Below the pieces are notes generated by a model. The model was not told the DNA's origin and ran no database searches. It saw nothing but the letters and a program-made list of their open reading frames with translations. From CBDEGU01 sp965238045 (GTDB lineage: Bacteria; Acidobacteriota; Terriglobia; Bryobacterales; UBA6623), in contig CBDEGU010000007.1 in NCBI GenBank assembly GCA_965238045.1, positions 434,001-498,000 of the forward strand: DNA of 64,000 bases. Direction: 5' to 3'. Position numbers and translations under genes: made by a program. Shown here piece after piece: positions 7,628 through 16,076 of the stretch (positions are counted from its first letter, which is position 1; each line of letters opens with the position of its first letter).

Positions 7628-8902
7628 TTACCGGCCGTGCTTCAGGCCCTTGCTCCCGATATCGCGGCGATAGTGCATGCCATCGAAGCGGATCTTGTCG
7701 ACGGCCTGATAAGTATTGTCGAGAGCCGCGGCAAGATCACTGCCGCCGGCCGTGACGCCGAGCACCCGTCCGCCAGCGGTCGCGATCGTACCGTTGCGGA
7801 GGCGAGTACCGGCATGGAAGACCTTGGCGCCGGTCTGGTTGGCTTCGCGGAGGCCGGAGATTTCGAGTCCGATGGGGTACTTGCCGGGGTACCCGTTGGA
7901 GGCGAGAACGACGCAGGCGGTGGGTCCCGGGTCCCAGTGGACGGTATCGGCATTCAAGTTCCCGGCGGCGCAGGAGGAGAACAATTGCAACAGATCGCCG
8001 CGGATGCGGTACATCAGAGGCTGGGCTTCGGGATCGCCCATGCGGACGTTGAATTCGAGGACCTTCGGGCCGTCGCCGGTCATCATGAGGCCGCAATAGA
8101 GAAAGCCGCGGAAGGGGTGGCCTTTTGCGCGCATGCCGTCGAGGACAGAATGCACGACGCGGTCGAGGACGAAATCGTGATTGCGATCCGAGAGCAGCGC
8201 CGGGGCACAGTAGGCGCCCATGCCACCGGTATTGGGTCCTTCGTCATTGTCGAAGGCGGGTTTGTGGTCCTGTGTCGGCGGGAAGACGAAACAGCGCTCG
8301 CCGTCACTCAGGGCGATGAAGCTGACCTCTTCGCCGGAAAGAAATTCTTCGACCAGGATTCGCCGGCCGGCGCTGCCGACCAGCTCACCGGCCAGCATGG
8401 CGGCGGCGGTTTCGCGCGCCTCGGACTCATTGTGGACCACGACAACGCCCTTGCCCGCCGCCAGTCCATCGGCCTTGAGGGCAACCGGGTATCCAAATTT
8501 CCCGACCCGGCCGTCGATCTCCGAGGGAGATTCGATGGTCGTGAACCCGGCGGTGGGAATCTGGTGCTCCCGCATGAATTGCTTGGCGAACACCTTGCTG
8601 CCCTCGAGTTGTGCGGCATATTGAGAGGGGCCGAGCAGCGGGAGGTTTCTGGCTTCGAAGGCGTCGGCTATGCCGTGGACTAGCGGTGCCTCGGGTCCGA
8701 CGACCGTCAAGCCGACGGCGAGGGTTTCCGCGAGATTCACCACTTCGGTGACTGAGCCAAGATCGATGGGGATGCAAGAGGCGTCCATGGCAACGCCGGC
8801 ATTTCCGGGAGCGCAATAGACCTGCTCGACACCCGGGGATTGCGCCAGGCGCCAGACCAAAGCGTGCTCCCGTCCGCCGCCGCCTATGACTAAGACTTTC
8901 AT
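7628..8902 (-). CDS. purD: Phosphoribosylamine-glycine ligase
   Basis: PurD joins 5-phosphoribosylamine and glycine with ATP, the second step of purine synthesis in the cytosol. The 424-residue product, taken from ATG 8902, begins MKVLVIGGGGREHALVWRL, the standard PurD N-terminus; the longer upstream extension is not conserved. Further motifs are GPEAPL near residue 65, the ATP-grasp core (PVALKADGLAAGKGVVV), VEEFLSGEEVSF and the end signature FRGFLYCGLMMT with NVRMGDPEAQ. It is transcribed away from mnmG with a 79-bp divergent spacer. Confidence 0.96.
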   Translation of the reverse strand: MKVLVIGGGGREHALVWRLAQSPGVEQVYCAPGNAGVAMDASCIPIDLGSVTEVVNLAETLAVGLTVVGPEAPLVHGIADAFEARNLPLLGPSQYAAQLEGSKVFAKQFMREHQIPTAGFTTIESPSEIDGRVGKFGYPVALKADGLAAGKGVVVVHNESEARETAAAMLAGELVGSAGRRILVEEFLSGEEVSFIALSDGERCFVFPPTQDHKPAFDNDEGPNTGGMGAYCAPALLSDRNHDFVLDRVVHSVLDGMRAKGHPFRGFLYCGLMMTGDGPKVLEFNVRMGDPEAQPLMYRIRGDLLQLFSSCAAGNLNADTVHWDPGPTACVVLASNGYPGKYPIGLEISGLREANQTGAKVFHAGTRLRNGTIATAGGRVLGVTAGGSDLAAALDNTYQAVDKIRFDGMHYRRDIGSKGLKHGR

Positions 8903-8981
8903 GAATCGGAGTCCCTGCTCAGGGCGCACTACCCCATTGCAAGGCGTAGTACAAGAGCTATAGAATAACAGGAAAGGCAAT

Positions 8982-10925
8982 TTGAATGGGTTTTCAGTGG
9001 TGAAAAGAGCGCTTTCGGAAAGTTTTGACGTTCTGGTTGTCGGGGCCGGTCATGCCGGAAACGAGGCTGCGGTCGCGGCGGCGCAAATGGGTCTGCGGAC
9101 GGCTCTGGTAACACAAAATCTCGATTTGATTGCGCAGATGTCGTGCAATCCATCTGTCGGAGGGATAGCGAAGGGCCATCTGGTCCGCGAGATCGATGCT
9201 CTTGGTGGCATTATGGGCGAGGTTACCGATGCGGTCGGCATTCAGTTTCGGCTGCTCAACACCAGCCGCGGGCCAGCGGTGTGGTCGCCCCGGGCGCAGT
9301 GCGACAAGAAACTCTACCGGATCAAGATGCGTCAGCGTCTGGAACAGGAACCTAACCTGACGATCAAGCAGGGCGAGGTGGTGGGCCTGATTCTGGAGAA
9401 CGCCGAGCCGGGCCGCTCCCAAAGCGCTTCTCGGCGGATTCGCGGGGTGCGCTTGGGCGATGGCAGATCTATCGGTGCGGACGCGGTCATCATCACGACG
9501 GGTACGTTTCTCAACGGCATCATCCACATCGGTGAGAAGACCACTCCGGCCGGCCGGAGCGGGGAGCCGCCGTCGCTGATGCTGGGCGAGGTGCTGCGAG
9601 CGGCTGGATTCCGCTGTACGCGGCTGAAAACGGGCACTCCGCCTCGGCTCGACGGACGGACAATCGAATGGGAGCGGTTCGAGGCTCAGCCGGGCGATGC
9701 CGAGCCGACACCGTTTTCGTTTCGGACCGAGAAAATCGAGCGCGAGCAGATCGAGTGCCACATAGCGTTTACGAGTGCCGAGACGCTTCGGCTGCTGCGA
9801 GACAACATCACACGGTCTCCGCTCTATAGCGGGCAGATTCAGGGGATCGGGCCGCGCTACTGTCCGTCGATCGAGGATAAGGTCGTCAAATTCGCGGACA
9901 AGTCGCGGCATCAACTATTCCTGGAGCCCGAAGGCCTCGATACCTACGAGATCTATGTGAATGGCATGTCGACAAGCATGCCGATTGATGTTCAGCGGGC
10001 GATGGTGGCCTCGATTCCCGGGCTGCATCGGGCCGAGATGATGCGGCCGGGTTACGCGATCGAATATGACGCGATCGACGCGACGGAATTGTATCACACG
10101 CTGGAAAGCAAGAGGATTGGGGGGCTGTATCTGGCCGGACAGATCAACGGCACCACCGGTTATGAAGAGGCGGCCGGACAGGGGCTGATGGCCGGCATCA
10201 ACGCCGGATGCGCAATCAAGGGCGAAGATCCCGTGGTACTGGAGCGAACCGAGGCCTATATCGGCATTCTGATCGATGACCTGGTGACCAAGGGTACAGA
10301 CGAGCCCTACCGTATGTTCACGTCCCGGGCGGAGTTCCGTCTGCATCTGAGAATTGATAACGCCGATCAGCGTTTGACTCCGATTGGGCATCGGGCTGGG
10401 CTTGTGCGGGGAGAGGATTGGACTCGGTTTGAAGAGCGATCCTCACGCAGAGCCGCGGTGCGAGACTTCTTGGCCGGGCATCGGCCCAGGACGGGGGAGC
10501 GCGGGACGGAAAAGCTGGCCGAAGTGCTCGGAGGCGGTTGGGGGGACCGGCCGGCACTGGCCGTGTTGCTTCGGCGGCCGGAGGTGAAGATCGAACACCT
10601 CATTGAGCTGGTTCGCTCGCACATCGCGGCGGATCTGCGACCTCCGGAGTGGAAGGCTATCGAAACAGAGCTGAAGTACGCGGGATACTTGGCCCAGCAG
10701 CAGAAACACATTGCCCGCATGCGAAGCGCCGAAAGCAGGCGCATCCCGCCGGACTTTGTGTATCGAAAGCTCCCCGGGCTGTCAAATGAAGTGATTGAGA
10801 AGATGGAGCGGGTGCGTCCGGTGACGCTTGGCCAAGCCGGCCGAATCCCCGGCGTGACTCCCGCGGCGCTGTCGGTTCTGAACCTCTGTCTCGGCAGCCC
10901 GCGGCGGCCCGCGGCCCATGCCTAA
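8982..10925 (+). CDS. mnmG: tRNA uridine-5-carboxymethylaminomethyl modification enzyme, FAD subunit
   Basis: MnmG (GidA) with MnmE modifies wobble U34 of tRNAs. The 647-residue product has the FAD-binding VVGAGHAGNEAAVAAA near residue 20, CNPSVGGIAKGHLVREIDALGG near 50-70, GTFLNGIIHIG, RLKTGTPPRL, PGYAIEYDAID and EEAAGQGLMAGINA. The start is taken as TTG 8982, with AGGAAAGG about 5 bases before; GTG codons at 8997 and 9000 are alternatives. Its 3' end overlaps rsmG by 8 bases. The mnmG-rsmG-parA-parB order is a classical origin-proximal cluster in bacteria. Confidence 0.97.
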   Translation: MNGFSVVKRALSESFDVLVVGAGHAGNEAAVAAAQMGLRTALVTQNLDLIAQMSCNPSVGGIAKGHLVREIDALGGIMGEVTDAVGIQFRLLNTSRGPAVWSPRAQCDKKLYRIKMRQRLEQEPNLTIKQGEVVGLILENAEPGRSQSASRRIRGVRLGDGRSIGADAVIITTGTFLNGIIHIGEKTTPAGRSGEPPSLMLGEVLRAAGFRCTRLKTGTPPRLDGRTIEWERFEAQPGDAEPTPFSFRTEKIEREQIECHIAFTSAETLRLLRDNITRSPLYSGQIQGIGPRYCPSIEDKVVKFADKSRHQLFLEPEGLDTYEIYVNGMSTSMPIDVQRAMVASIPGLHRAEMMRPGYAIEYDAIDATELYHTLESKRIGGLYLAGQINGTTGYEEAAGQGLMAGINAGCAIKGEDPVVLERTEAYIGILIDDLVTKGTDEPYRMFTSRAEFRLHLRIDNADQRLTPIGHRAGLVRGEDWTRFEERSSRRAAVRDFLAGHRPRTGERGTEKLAEVLGGGWGDRPALAVLLRRPEVKIEHLIELVRSHIAADLRPPEWKAIETELKYAGYLAQQQKHIARMRSAESRRIPPDFVYRKLPGLSNEVIEKMERVRPVTLGQAGRIPGVTPAALSVLNLCLGSPRRPAAHA

Positions 10926-11526
10926 GCGAGGAGACGAGTTTGAGGCGCTGCTGGCGCCCCACCTGGACGGGCTTGCGTTGCGGCTCGACGATGAGCAACT
11001 GCGCCAACTGGGGCGGCACTACAACTTGCTTCGGCAGTGGAACCGGCGCATCAACCTGACAGCGCTTACGACGGCGGCGGAAATCATCGAGCGTCATTTT
11101 GGCGAATCACTGTTTCTAGCGTCGCGAATCGGCGATAGGAAGCTCCGGATTGTGGATATTGGGTCCGGCGGCGGGTTTCCCGGCGTTCCAGTTGCCGTCT
11201 TGCGGCCGGACTGCGACGTCACCTTGGTAGAGTCCGTAGGTAAGAAGGCGACGTTTCTGAAGGAAGTTTGCCGGGAGATTCCGAATGTATCGGTCCGTGC
11301 GAGCCGACTGGAAGAACACGACGACACCTATGCGTGGGCCTGTGTTCGCGGGGTGGCCGTGCCATCGATCGCTGTCTGGCTGCGAGGCCACGTCAGCCGT
11401 CTCGCTCTGCTGACCGGATCGTCCAAGGAGAAGGAAGTGAGGGGGATTCAGGGGATCCGCTGGGGAGAGAGCGAGCCTGTCTCGGATGGCGGCAAACGGA
11501 TTCTCATCATCGGCAGCATCCTCTGA
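10918..11526 (+). CDS. rsmG: 16S rRNA (guanine527-N7)-methyltransferase
   Basis: RsmG (GidB) uses S-adenosylmethionine to methylate G527 of 16S rRNA. The 202-residue product has the expected length and the motifs NLLRQWNRRINLTA near residue 37, HFGESLF, and the SAM-binding IVDIGSGGGFPGVPVAVLRP near 77-96, followed by LVESVGKKATFLKEV. The last third (SRLEEH, WACVRGVAVP) is somewhat divergent but complete. It overlaps mnmG by 8 bases and the parS site starts 2 bases after its stop. Confidence 0.95.
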   Translation: MPKRGDEFEALLAPHLDGLALRLDDEQLRQLGRHYNLLRQWNRRINLTALTTAAEIIERHFGESLFLASRIGDRKLRIVDIGSGGGFPGVPVAVLRPDCDVTLVESVGKKATFLKEVCREIPNVSVRASRLEEHDDTYAWACVRGVAVPSIAVWLRGHVSRLALLTGSSKEKEVRGIQGIRWGESEPVSDGGKRILIIGSIL

Positions 11527-11527
11527 A

Positions 11528-11543
11528 TGTTCCACGTGAAACA
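11528..11543. promoter_or_regulatory. parS: parS centromere site
   Basis: The 16 bases TGTTCCACGTGAAACA match the bacterial consensus TGTTNCACGTGAAACA at every position. ParB binds such sites to load the partition complex near the origin. It sits 1 base after the rsmG stop and about 1.6 kb before parA. Its last four bases (AACA) are also the first four of the 8-bp target duplication of the adjoining IS256-family element, so the site stayed whole after insertion. Confidence 0.93.
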
Positions 11544-11547
11544 TTTC
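11540..11547. repeat. Target site duplication, left copy, AACATTTC
   Basis: The 8 bases AACATTTC occur immediately outside both ends of the IS256-family element, here and at 12996-13003. Eight bases is within the usual 8-9 bp for the family. The left copy overlaps the last four bases of parS. Confidence 0.93.
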
Positions 11548-12995
11548 GAGAGTGTCCCAATCGTAGTTGAGGGTTTGTAGGGCGGCGGCGTAAAAGAGCA
11601 TTGTACTAGGCAGCCTTTGCTGCTGTGGCCTTGGCCGGATTGAGGATGGCGTCGAGCATCCACAGATCCTTGTAACCCATGATCTTGCGGAAGCTTTTCT
11701 CGGTATCGAGGAATGCAGCCGTGGCCCAGCGACACACCATGGCCGCGTCCTTCCAGCGGGTCACTCGCCGCGTTCTCCGCCGCACCCCGGCGTTAGGAGA
11801 CTCGACGATGTTCGTCGTCGCCAGGCAGCGATGCAGCGACGGCGGCGCACCCAGGCGGTTGATGGTGAAACACTCCTCCATGCCTTCGCGCAAACTCACC
11901 GCCGCCTCGGGCCAGTCACCCTCGTACCACTGGGCTAGCTTCTCCAGCCGCGCTTGTCCATCTTGGGCTCCCAGCCGCCAGGCGGCCCGGATCGCCGCTT
12001 TGGCCTGATCGCGCTCGGCCTTAGGCAGCCGCTCGACGACATTGCGCAGCTTGTGAGCACGGCAGCGCTGCACCGGAACTTTGCCGAAGACCCGCCGCAC
12101 CGCCGCCCGCAGGGCCTTCGATCCATCGAGCACGAAGAGCCTGTTTTTCTCCGTCGATACTCCCCGCTCGACCATGCCCCTCAGCAAGTCTTCGGCGGCG
12201 GCTGTGCTCTCAGTGGCGGCGTGCTGCAATCCCAGCACATGTTTGTTGCCCTGACGGTCTACGCCCACCGCTGCAAGCACTACATGATCTGCGAAGATCA
12301 AACCGTCCACGTAGATCACCAGCAGATCCAACTCATCCAGGCGCCGCGTGAGCACTTCGTCGATGCTCTTTTCGGCGGCCTCGACTGCCTCCCGGCTGAC
12401 GGCGGATTTCGACACCCCGGCCGTGCCGGCCATTGCGCCAATCACCCCGGCATAGTTGCGCGTCGAGACGCCCTTCATCAGAATGTCGAGCATGCGCGCG
12501 CCGAGGCGTTCGTCGTCCTGCATCGCTTCGTAAGCGGGCACTTTGACCTCGCCGCCGGAGCGTTTGCGCAGTCTGGGTTTGCTGACGCGCAGTTTGCGGT
12601 TGCTGAGCTTGACGCGACCGGGCTGGCGGCCCCAGCGGACCACATCGCCGCGGCGCTTCTTGCCGGGCTGGGAAAGTTTTCCACCGGTAACTTGCTGCGC
12701 CGACAGTTCCAGCACGGCTTGAATGGCGGCGCGGCCGGTGACGTCGATAACCTCGTCGACGGCTCCGCGGCACTGCTCGACCAGTTCAACCAAGGGCAGC
12801 ATGAGTTGGGAGTTTTGGCTGAGCAGGCGGGTGAGGTCGTTGGGGCTGACTGGCTGTTGCTTCGCGGAATCCAGAATGTGATATCGTTTCTTCACGGCGG
12901 TTCTCCTTTGTGGTGAAAGGTTTGCTCGATTCTCTCAGAGAACCGGGCTTGAGAACCGCCGCCCTTCCACCTTCAACTAGATTCGGGACAATCTC
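11548..12995 (-). mobile_element. IS256-family insertion sequence, 1,448 bp, complete
   Basis: The ends carry inverted repeats of about 40 bp: the left starts GAGAGTGTCCCAATCGTAGT at 11548 and the right, read on the other strand from 12995, starts GAGATTGTCCCGAATCTAGT; both continue to AGGGCGGCGG. An exact 8-bp direct repeat flanks the element, so the boundaries are firm. It holds one transposase gene. It was inserted between parS and parA, and its perfect flanking repeats suggest a fairly recent event. Confidence 0.93.
11606..12895 (-). CDS. IS256-family (mutator-type) transposase
   Basis: The 429-residue product contains the DDE catalytic set of the mutator superfamily: VIYVDGL near residue 196, FVLDGSKALR near 257 and TNIVESPNAGVRRRTRRVTRWKD near 362-384 with the Glu. 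RCRAHKLRNVVERLP in between is a typical IS256 feature. AAGGAG lies just before the start codon in the right terminal region. Full length and uninterrupted, so the element could be active. Confidence 0.93.
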   Translation of the reverse strand: MKKRYHILDSAKQQPVSPNDLTRLLSQNSQLMLPLVELVEQCRGAVDEVIDVTGRAAIQAVLELSAQQVTGGKLSQPGKKRRGDVVRWGRQPGRVKLSNRKLRVSKPRLRKRSGGEVKVPAYEAMQDDERLGARMLDILMKGVSTRNYAGVIGAMAGTAGVSKSAVSREAVEAAEKSIDEVLTRRLDELDLLVIYVDGLIFADHVVLAAVGVDRQGNKHVLGLQHAATESTAAAEDLLRGMVERGVSTEKNRLFVLDGSKALRAAVRRVFGKVPVQRCRAHKLRNVVERLPKAERDQAKAAIRAAWRLGAQDGQARLEKLAQWYEGDWPEAAVSLREGMEECFTINRLGAPPSLHRCLATTNIVESPNAGVRRRTRRVTRWKDAAMVCRWATAAFLDTEKSFRKIMGYKDLWMLDAILNPAKATAAKAA

Positions 12996-13003
12996 AACAT
13001 TTC
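12996..13003. repeat. Target site duplication, right copy, AACATTTC
   Basis: Right-hand partner of the 8-bp duplication at 11540-11547. Removing the element and one copy restores TGTTCCACGTGAAACATTTCTCC as the uninterrupted sequence downstream of rsmG. Confidence 0.93.
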
Positions 13004-13104
13004 TCCTCTCACATGTTTGCGTACCCCAGAAAGTTCGCCTCCGGCACGGAACTGTGCTACATTGAACGCTCCTAACCACTGCGTAACCGCGTTTCGGAGA
13101 CAGT

Positions 13105-13896
13105 TTGGGAAGCCTCATCGCCATCGCGAATCAAAAGGGCGGCGTCGGCAAAACGACTACCGCCATCAACCTCTCGGCGTCGCTGGCCGCGGCGGACTGT
13201 CGAGTACTCGTAGTGGACTGCGACCCCCAAGCGAATGCTACGAGCGGGCTTGGCTTCTCCTCGACACCAGATCGGCCGACGGTTTACGATCTGCTGATCA
13301 CTGACCTGCCGGCCAGCGAGGCGCGTATCCCCACCAACGTGGCCAACTTGGATCTCATTCCATCCTCACGCCATCTGGCCGGCGCCAATATCGAACTCGT
13401 CGGGGTCGAGCACCGCGAGCACCGCTTGCAAGCAAAACTCGACCTGCTCAAGAGCGAGTATCACTTTCTTATCCTCGACTGCCCTCCGGCACTCGACCTG
13501 CTGACTTTGAATGCGCTCGTTGCGGCGGATTCGGTTCTGATACCGATTCAGTGTGAGTATTTCGCCTTGGAGGGCGTCTCGGCGCTGCTCGAGACGGTTG
13601 AGGCGGTGAAATCCGCCTGGAACCCGGCGCTTCGGATTGAAGGCGTCTTGCTGACGATGCTCGACGACCGCACGACGCTGTCCCGTCAGGTTGCCCAGGA
13701 CTTGCGGGAATTCTTCCCAGAGGAGGTGTTTCACACCACCATTCCGCGCAACGTACGTCTTGCCGAAGCCCCCAGTCACGGTGCTCCGATACTACAATAC
13801 GACTTGCGCTCTCGCGGGGCTGACAGTTATCTGAGTTTGGCGCGGGAGCTTTTGTCTCGCCGCGAGCAGAAAGCCTCGACCCACGCGACATCCTAG
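13105..13896 (+). CDS. parA: Chromosome partitioning ATPase ParA/Soj
   Basis: ParA is the Walker-type ATPase that moves ParB-parS complexes and, in several bacteria, also influences DnaA. The 263-residue product begins with the deviant Walker A KGGVGKTTTAINL at residues 11-23, has VVDCDPQANATSGLG (Walker A') near 40 and ILDCPPALDLLTLNA (Walker B) near 126. TTG 13105 is the likely start; the conserved SLIAIANQKGG begins two residues in. Only 101 bases remain between the IS256 target duplication and the start; a TACATT at 13058-13063 could be a -10 box. parB follows after 3 bases. Confidence 0.96.
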   Translation: MGSLIAIANQKGGVGKTTTAINLSASLAAADCRVLVVDCDPQANATSGLGFSSTPDRPTVYDLLITDLPASEARIPTNVANLDLIPSSRHLAGANIELVGVEHREHRLQAKLDLLKSEYHFLILDCPPALDLLTLNALVAADSVLIPIQCEYFALEGVSALLETVEAVKSAWNPALRIEGVLLTMLDDRTTLSRQVAQDLREFFPEEVFHTTIPRNVRLAEAPSHGAPILQYDLRSRGADSYLSLARELLSRREQKASTHATS

Positions 13897-13899
13897 CCT

Positions 13900-14820
13900 G
13901 TGTCGAGCACGTTTCCCATGCAACCCAAATCGCGAACCGCAAAACCTTCTCGAAAAGCACTCGGACGAGGTCTCGGAGCACTCCTTCCCGATCGCGCGCG
14001 TTCCAGCCAAGCCGATCCCTCCACACAGAGCGAACAGTCGATCCACTCGCTTTCGGTCGCTCTGATCGACCCGAATCCCGATCAGCCTCGGCGAGTTTTT
14101 CGCGACACCGCCATAGAAGAACTCGCGCAGTCCATCCGCTCAGACGGAGTGATCCAGCCGATCGTGGTTCGGCCTCACGGAGATCGATATGTTCTCGTCG
14201 TCGGCGAGCGAAGACTCCGCGCCGCCAAGCTCGCCGATCTGACCGAAATACCCGCCATCGTGCGCCATATCGAGCAGGAACGGTTGCTTGAGGTCGCTCT
14301 CATCGAGAACATTCAGCGGGAGGATCTTAACCCCATTGAGGTTGCCACCGCTTTGCGGTCGATGGTCCAGGAGCTTGGACTCAGTCACGAGCAGCTTGCC
14401 CAACGCACCGGCAAGGACCGCACAACCATCACGAACCTCCTGCGGCTTCTCAAACTCCCAAAAGATCTCCAGCGCCTTGTCGCCGAGTGGCGGATCTCGA
14501 TGGGCCATGCGCGGGCGATCCTGGCGCTGGACGATGAAGACCACCAGCGAGCTCTCGGCGAGAAAGCAGCGGCTCAAGGACTGTCGGTTCGGCAGGTAGA
14601 GAGAATCGTTCGCGATTTGAACGCACCTAGCCGCGAGGCCGAACCCGAAGAGATCGATCCGAACGTAGCGGCGGCGATCCAAGACCTCGAGCAAGCCCTC
14701 GGAACGCGCGTGCGCCTCGTGCAATGTGGCCAAAAAGGCGGCAGAATCGAAATCGACTACTATTCGTCCGACGACCTCGACCGCATCTACGCAGTCATCG
14801 TCGGCGAAGCCGCCGGCTAA
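13900..14820 (+). CDS. parB: Chromosome partitioning protein ParB/Spo0J
   Basis: The 306-residue product binds parS and spreads as a CTP-dependent clamp. Visible are the N-terminal KALGRGLGALLPD near residue 23, the ParB/Srx segment (IDPNPDQPRRVF; GERRLRAAKLADL with the CTP-binding GERR), IENIQREDLNPIEVA near 141, the helix-turn-helix (SHEQLAQRTGKDRTTITNLLRLLKLP) and the C-terminal dimer domain (GRIEIDYYSSDDLDRI). GTG 13900 is used, 3 bases after parA; ATG 13918 is an alternative. Confidence 0.96.
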   Translation: MSSTFPMQPKSRTAKPSRKALGRGLGALLPDRARSSQADPSTQSEQSIHSLSVALIDPNPDQPRRVFRDTAIEELAQSIRSDGVIQPIVVRPHGDRYVLVVGERRLRAAKLADLTEIPAIVRHIEQERLLEVALIENIQREDLNPIEVATALRSMVQELGLSHEQLAQRTGKDRTTITNLLRLLKLPKDLQRLVAEWRISMGHARAILALDDEDHQRALGEKAAAQGLSVRQVERIVRDLNAPSREAEPEEIDPNVAAAIQDLEQALGTRVRLVQCGQKGGRIEIDYYSSDDLDRIYAVIVGEAAG

Positions 14821-14823
14821 CTT

Positions 14824-15504
14824 CTACTGAGAGATTCCCGCCGCCTCGTTCTCGATGCGCTGAACCAGCGACGCAGCCCGGATACGAGCCATATGCAGAA
14901 ATTTTTTCTGCCGGGCGATCTTCTTGAGTATCGGCAAGAACTGCCCCAGCGCTACGATTCGATCCTTCTCGAACGCGACCTGAAATCTCAGAAGCGCTTT
15001 GTTCACCCCTACATGATCAAACCGGGCGGTTCGCTCCAACTCGAACCGATACCGCACCGACTCGCCAGCCCTTTGGAACCAACGCTCTAGCGTGCGTGCG
15101 TCCGGATCCTCGGTAAACGAGAAGCTCAACTCGGCGGCGGCGCCCTCCCCGTTTCGGTAGCGAAAAGTTTTCTGGCCCGTGAAAGCAACTTTCCTCTCAC
15201 TGGCGACCGGTCGCTTCAGGCCGTCGAGTTTCTCCACCAGGGCGAACACCTCATCGGCTTCCTGCTGACTGAACGAGAACTCCAGCGGGTCTTCTTCCTC
15301 GGGCGCCTCGCGATAAATCGCCAGACCGCCCCGCAAGAGCAAAACCTCGAAGTAGGCGGGCACACTTTTCGGGAACCGGCGTGAGAAGAACAATTGCTCG
15401 CCGTCGCCCTCTCCAGCCCACAGGAGCGCTGCCGAGGCACACAAGGCCGCCAAGCAGACAACGAAACCAGATCGTTTCGCGACTCCTGGCCGGCCAGCCG
15501 TCAT
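14824..15504 (-). CDS. Secreted hypothetical protein coupled to ruvC
   Basis: The 226-residue product starts at ATG 15504, which overlaps the ruvC stop as ATGA, so translation is probably coupled. A signal peptide covers residues 9-30 (RSGFVVCLAALCASAALLWAG). The mature part alternates strands and helices (FEVLLLRGGLAIYRE, FSFSQQEADEVFALVEKLDG) and ends in an Arg/Lys-rich helix (LPILKKIARQKKFLHMARIRAASLVQRIENE). No family is recognised. Coupling to a Holliday junction resolvase gene is likely positional rather than functional. Confidence 0.7.
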   Translation of the reverse strand: MTAGRPGVAKRSGFVVCLAALCASAALLWAGEGDGEQLFFSRRFPKSVPAYFEVLLLRGGLAIYREAPEEEDPLEFSFSQQEADEVFALVEKLDGLKRPVASERKVAFTGQKTFRYRNGEGAAAELSFSFTEDPDARTLERWFQRAGESVRYRFELERTARFDHVGVNKALLRFQVAFEKDRIVALGQFLPILKKIARQKKFLHMARIRAASLVQRIENEAAGISQ

Positions 15505-16025
15505 CGCGAGGCTCCTTTCTCGCCCGCTTTTCGGGGCGGGGCCAGCTTGGCGGCTGTCGCGCTTCGCACCGAATGACAAATCGCCACGGCTAGAGCGTCG
15601 GAGGCATCGAAGGGTTTTGGTTTCTCCTCAAGCCTCAGCAAAGATGTCACCATCATCTGCACCTGCTCTTTGGTAGCCCGTCCGTAGCCCACGACACTGC
15701 TCTTAACCTCAAGGGGTGAATACTCACCAACGAGAAGACCGGCCTCGGCCGCGGCCAGCATCGCGACGCCACGCACGTGAGCCAACTGGAGCGCCGTGCG
15801 CACATTAGCGGCCGCGAAGATTCCCTCCACCGCTACAACGTCGGGCTGCTCCTCGGCGATGATTTCTTTCAACCGAGAGTGAATCGTGCGCAGCCGGGCG
15901 GAGAATAACTCCTTGGCCGAAGTACGGATCACGCCTACACGCACGAACTGGTGGCGGCGGCCATCACTGTCGATCACACCGTAGCCGGTGCACTGCGAGC
16001 CACAATCGATGCCGATTACCCTCAC
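15501..16025 (-). CDS. ruvC: Crossover junction endodeoxyribonuclease RuvC
   Basis: RuvC resolves Holliday junctions with the RuvAB motor. The 174-residue product has the four acidic active-site residues: Asp in RVIGIDCGSQCTGYG at residue 7, Glu in VAVEGIF near 67, and two Asp in FDASDALAVAICH near 140. YGRATKEQVQMMV is the conserved region before the last motif. It follows yebC on the same strand with a 51-bp gap, a common yebC-ruvC arrangement. Confidence 0.96.
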   Translation of the reverse strand: MRVIGIDCGSQCTGYGVIDSDGRRHQFVRVGVIRTSAKELFSARLRTIHSRLKEIIAEEQPDVVAVEGIFAAANVRTALQLAHVRGVAMLAAAEAGLLVGEYSPLEVKSSVVGYGRATKEQVQMMVTSLLRLEEKPKPFDASDALAVAICHSVRSATAAKLAPPRKAGEKGASR

Positions 16026-16076
16026 GCCGCCTCACCGCGCTCGAAAAACCCCGCGCTAGCCGCCGGGAAACGACTC

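Noticed and set aside
12996..13104. A second parS or an operator upstream of parA
   Set aside because: CACATGTTTGCG has only weak resemblance to the parS half-site and no palindrome of adequate quality is present.
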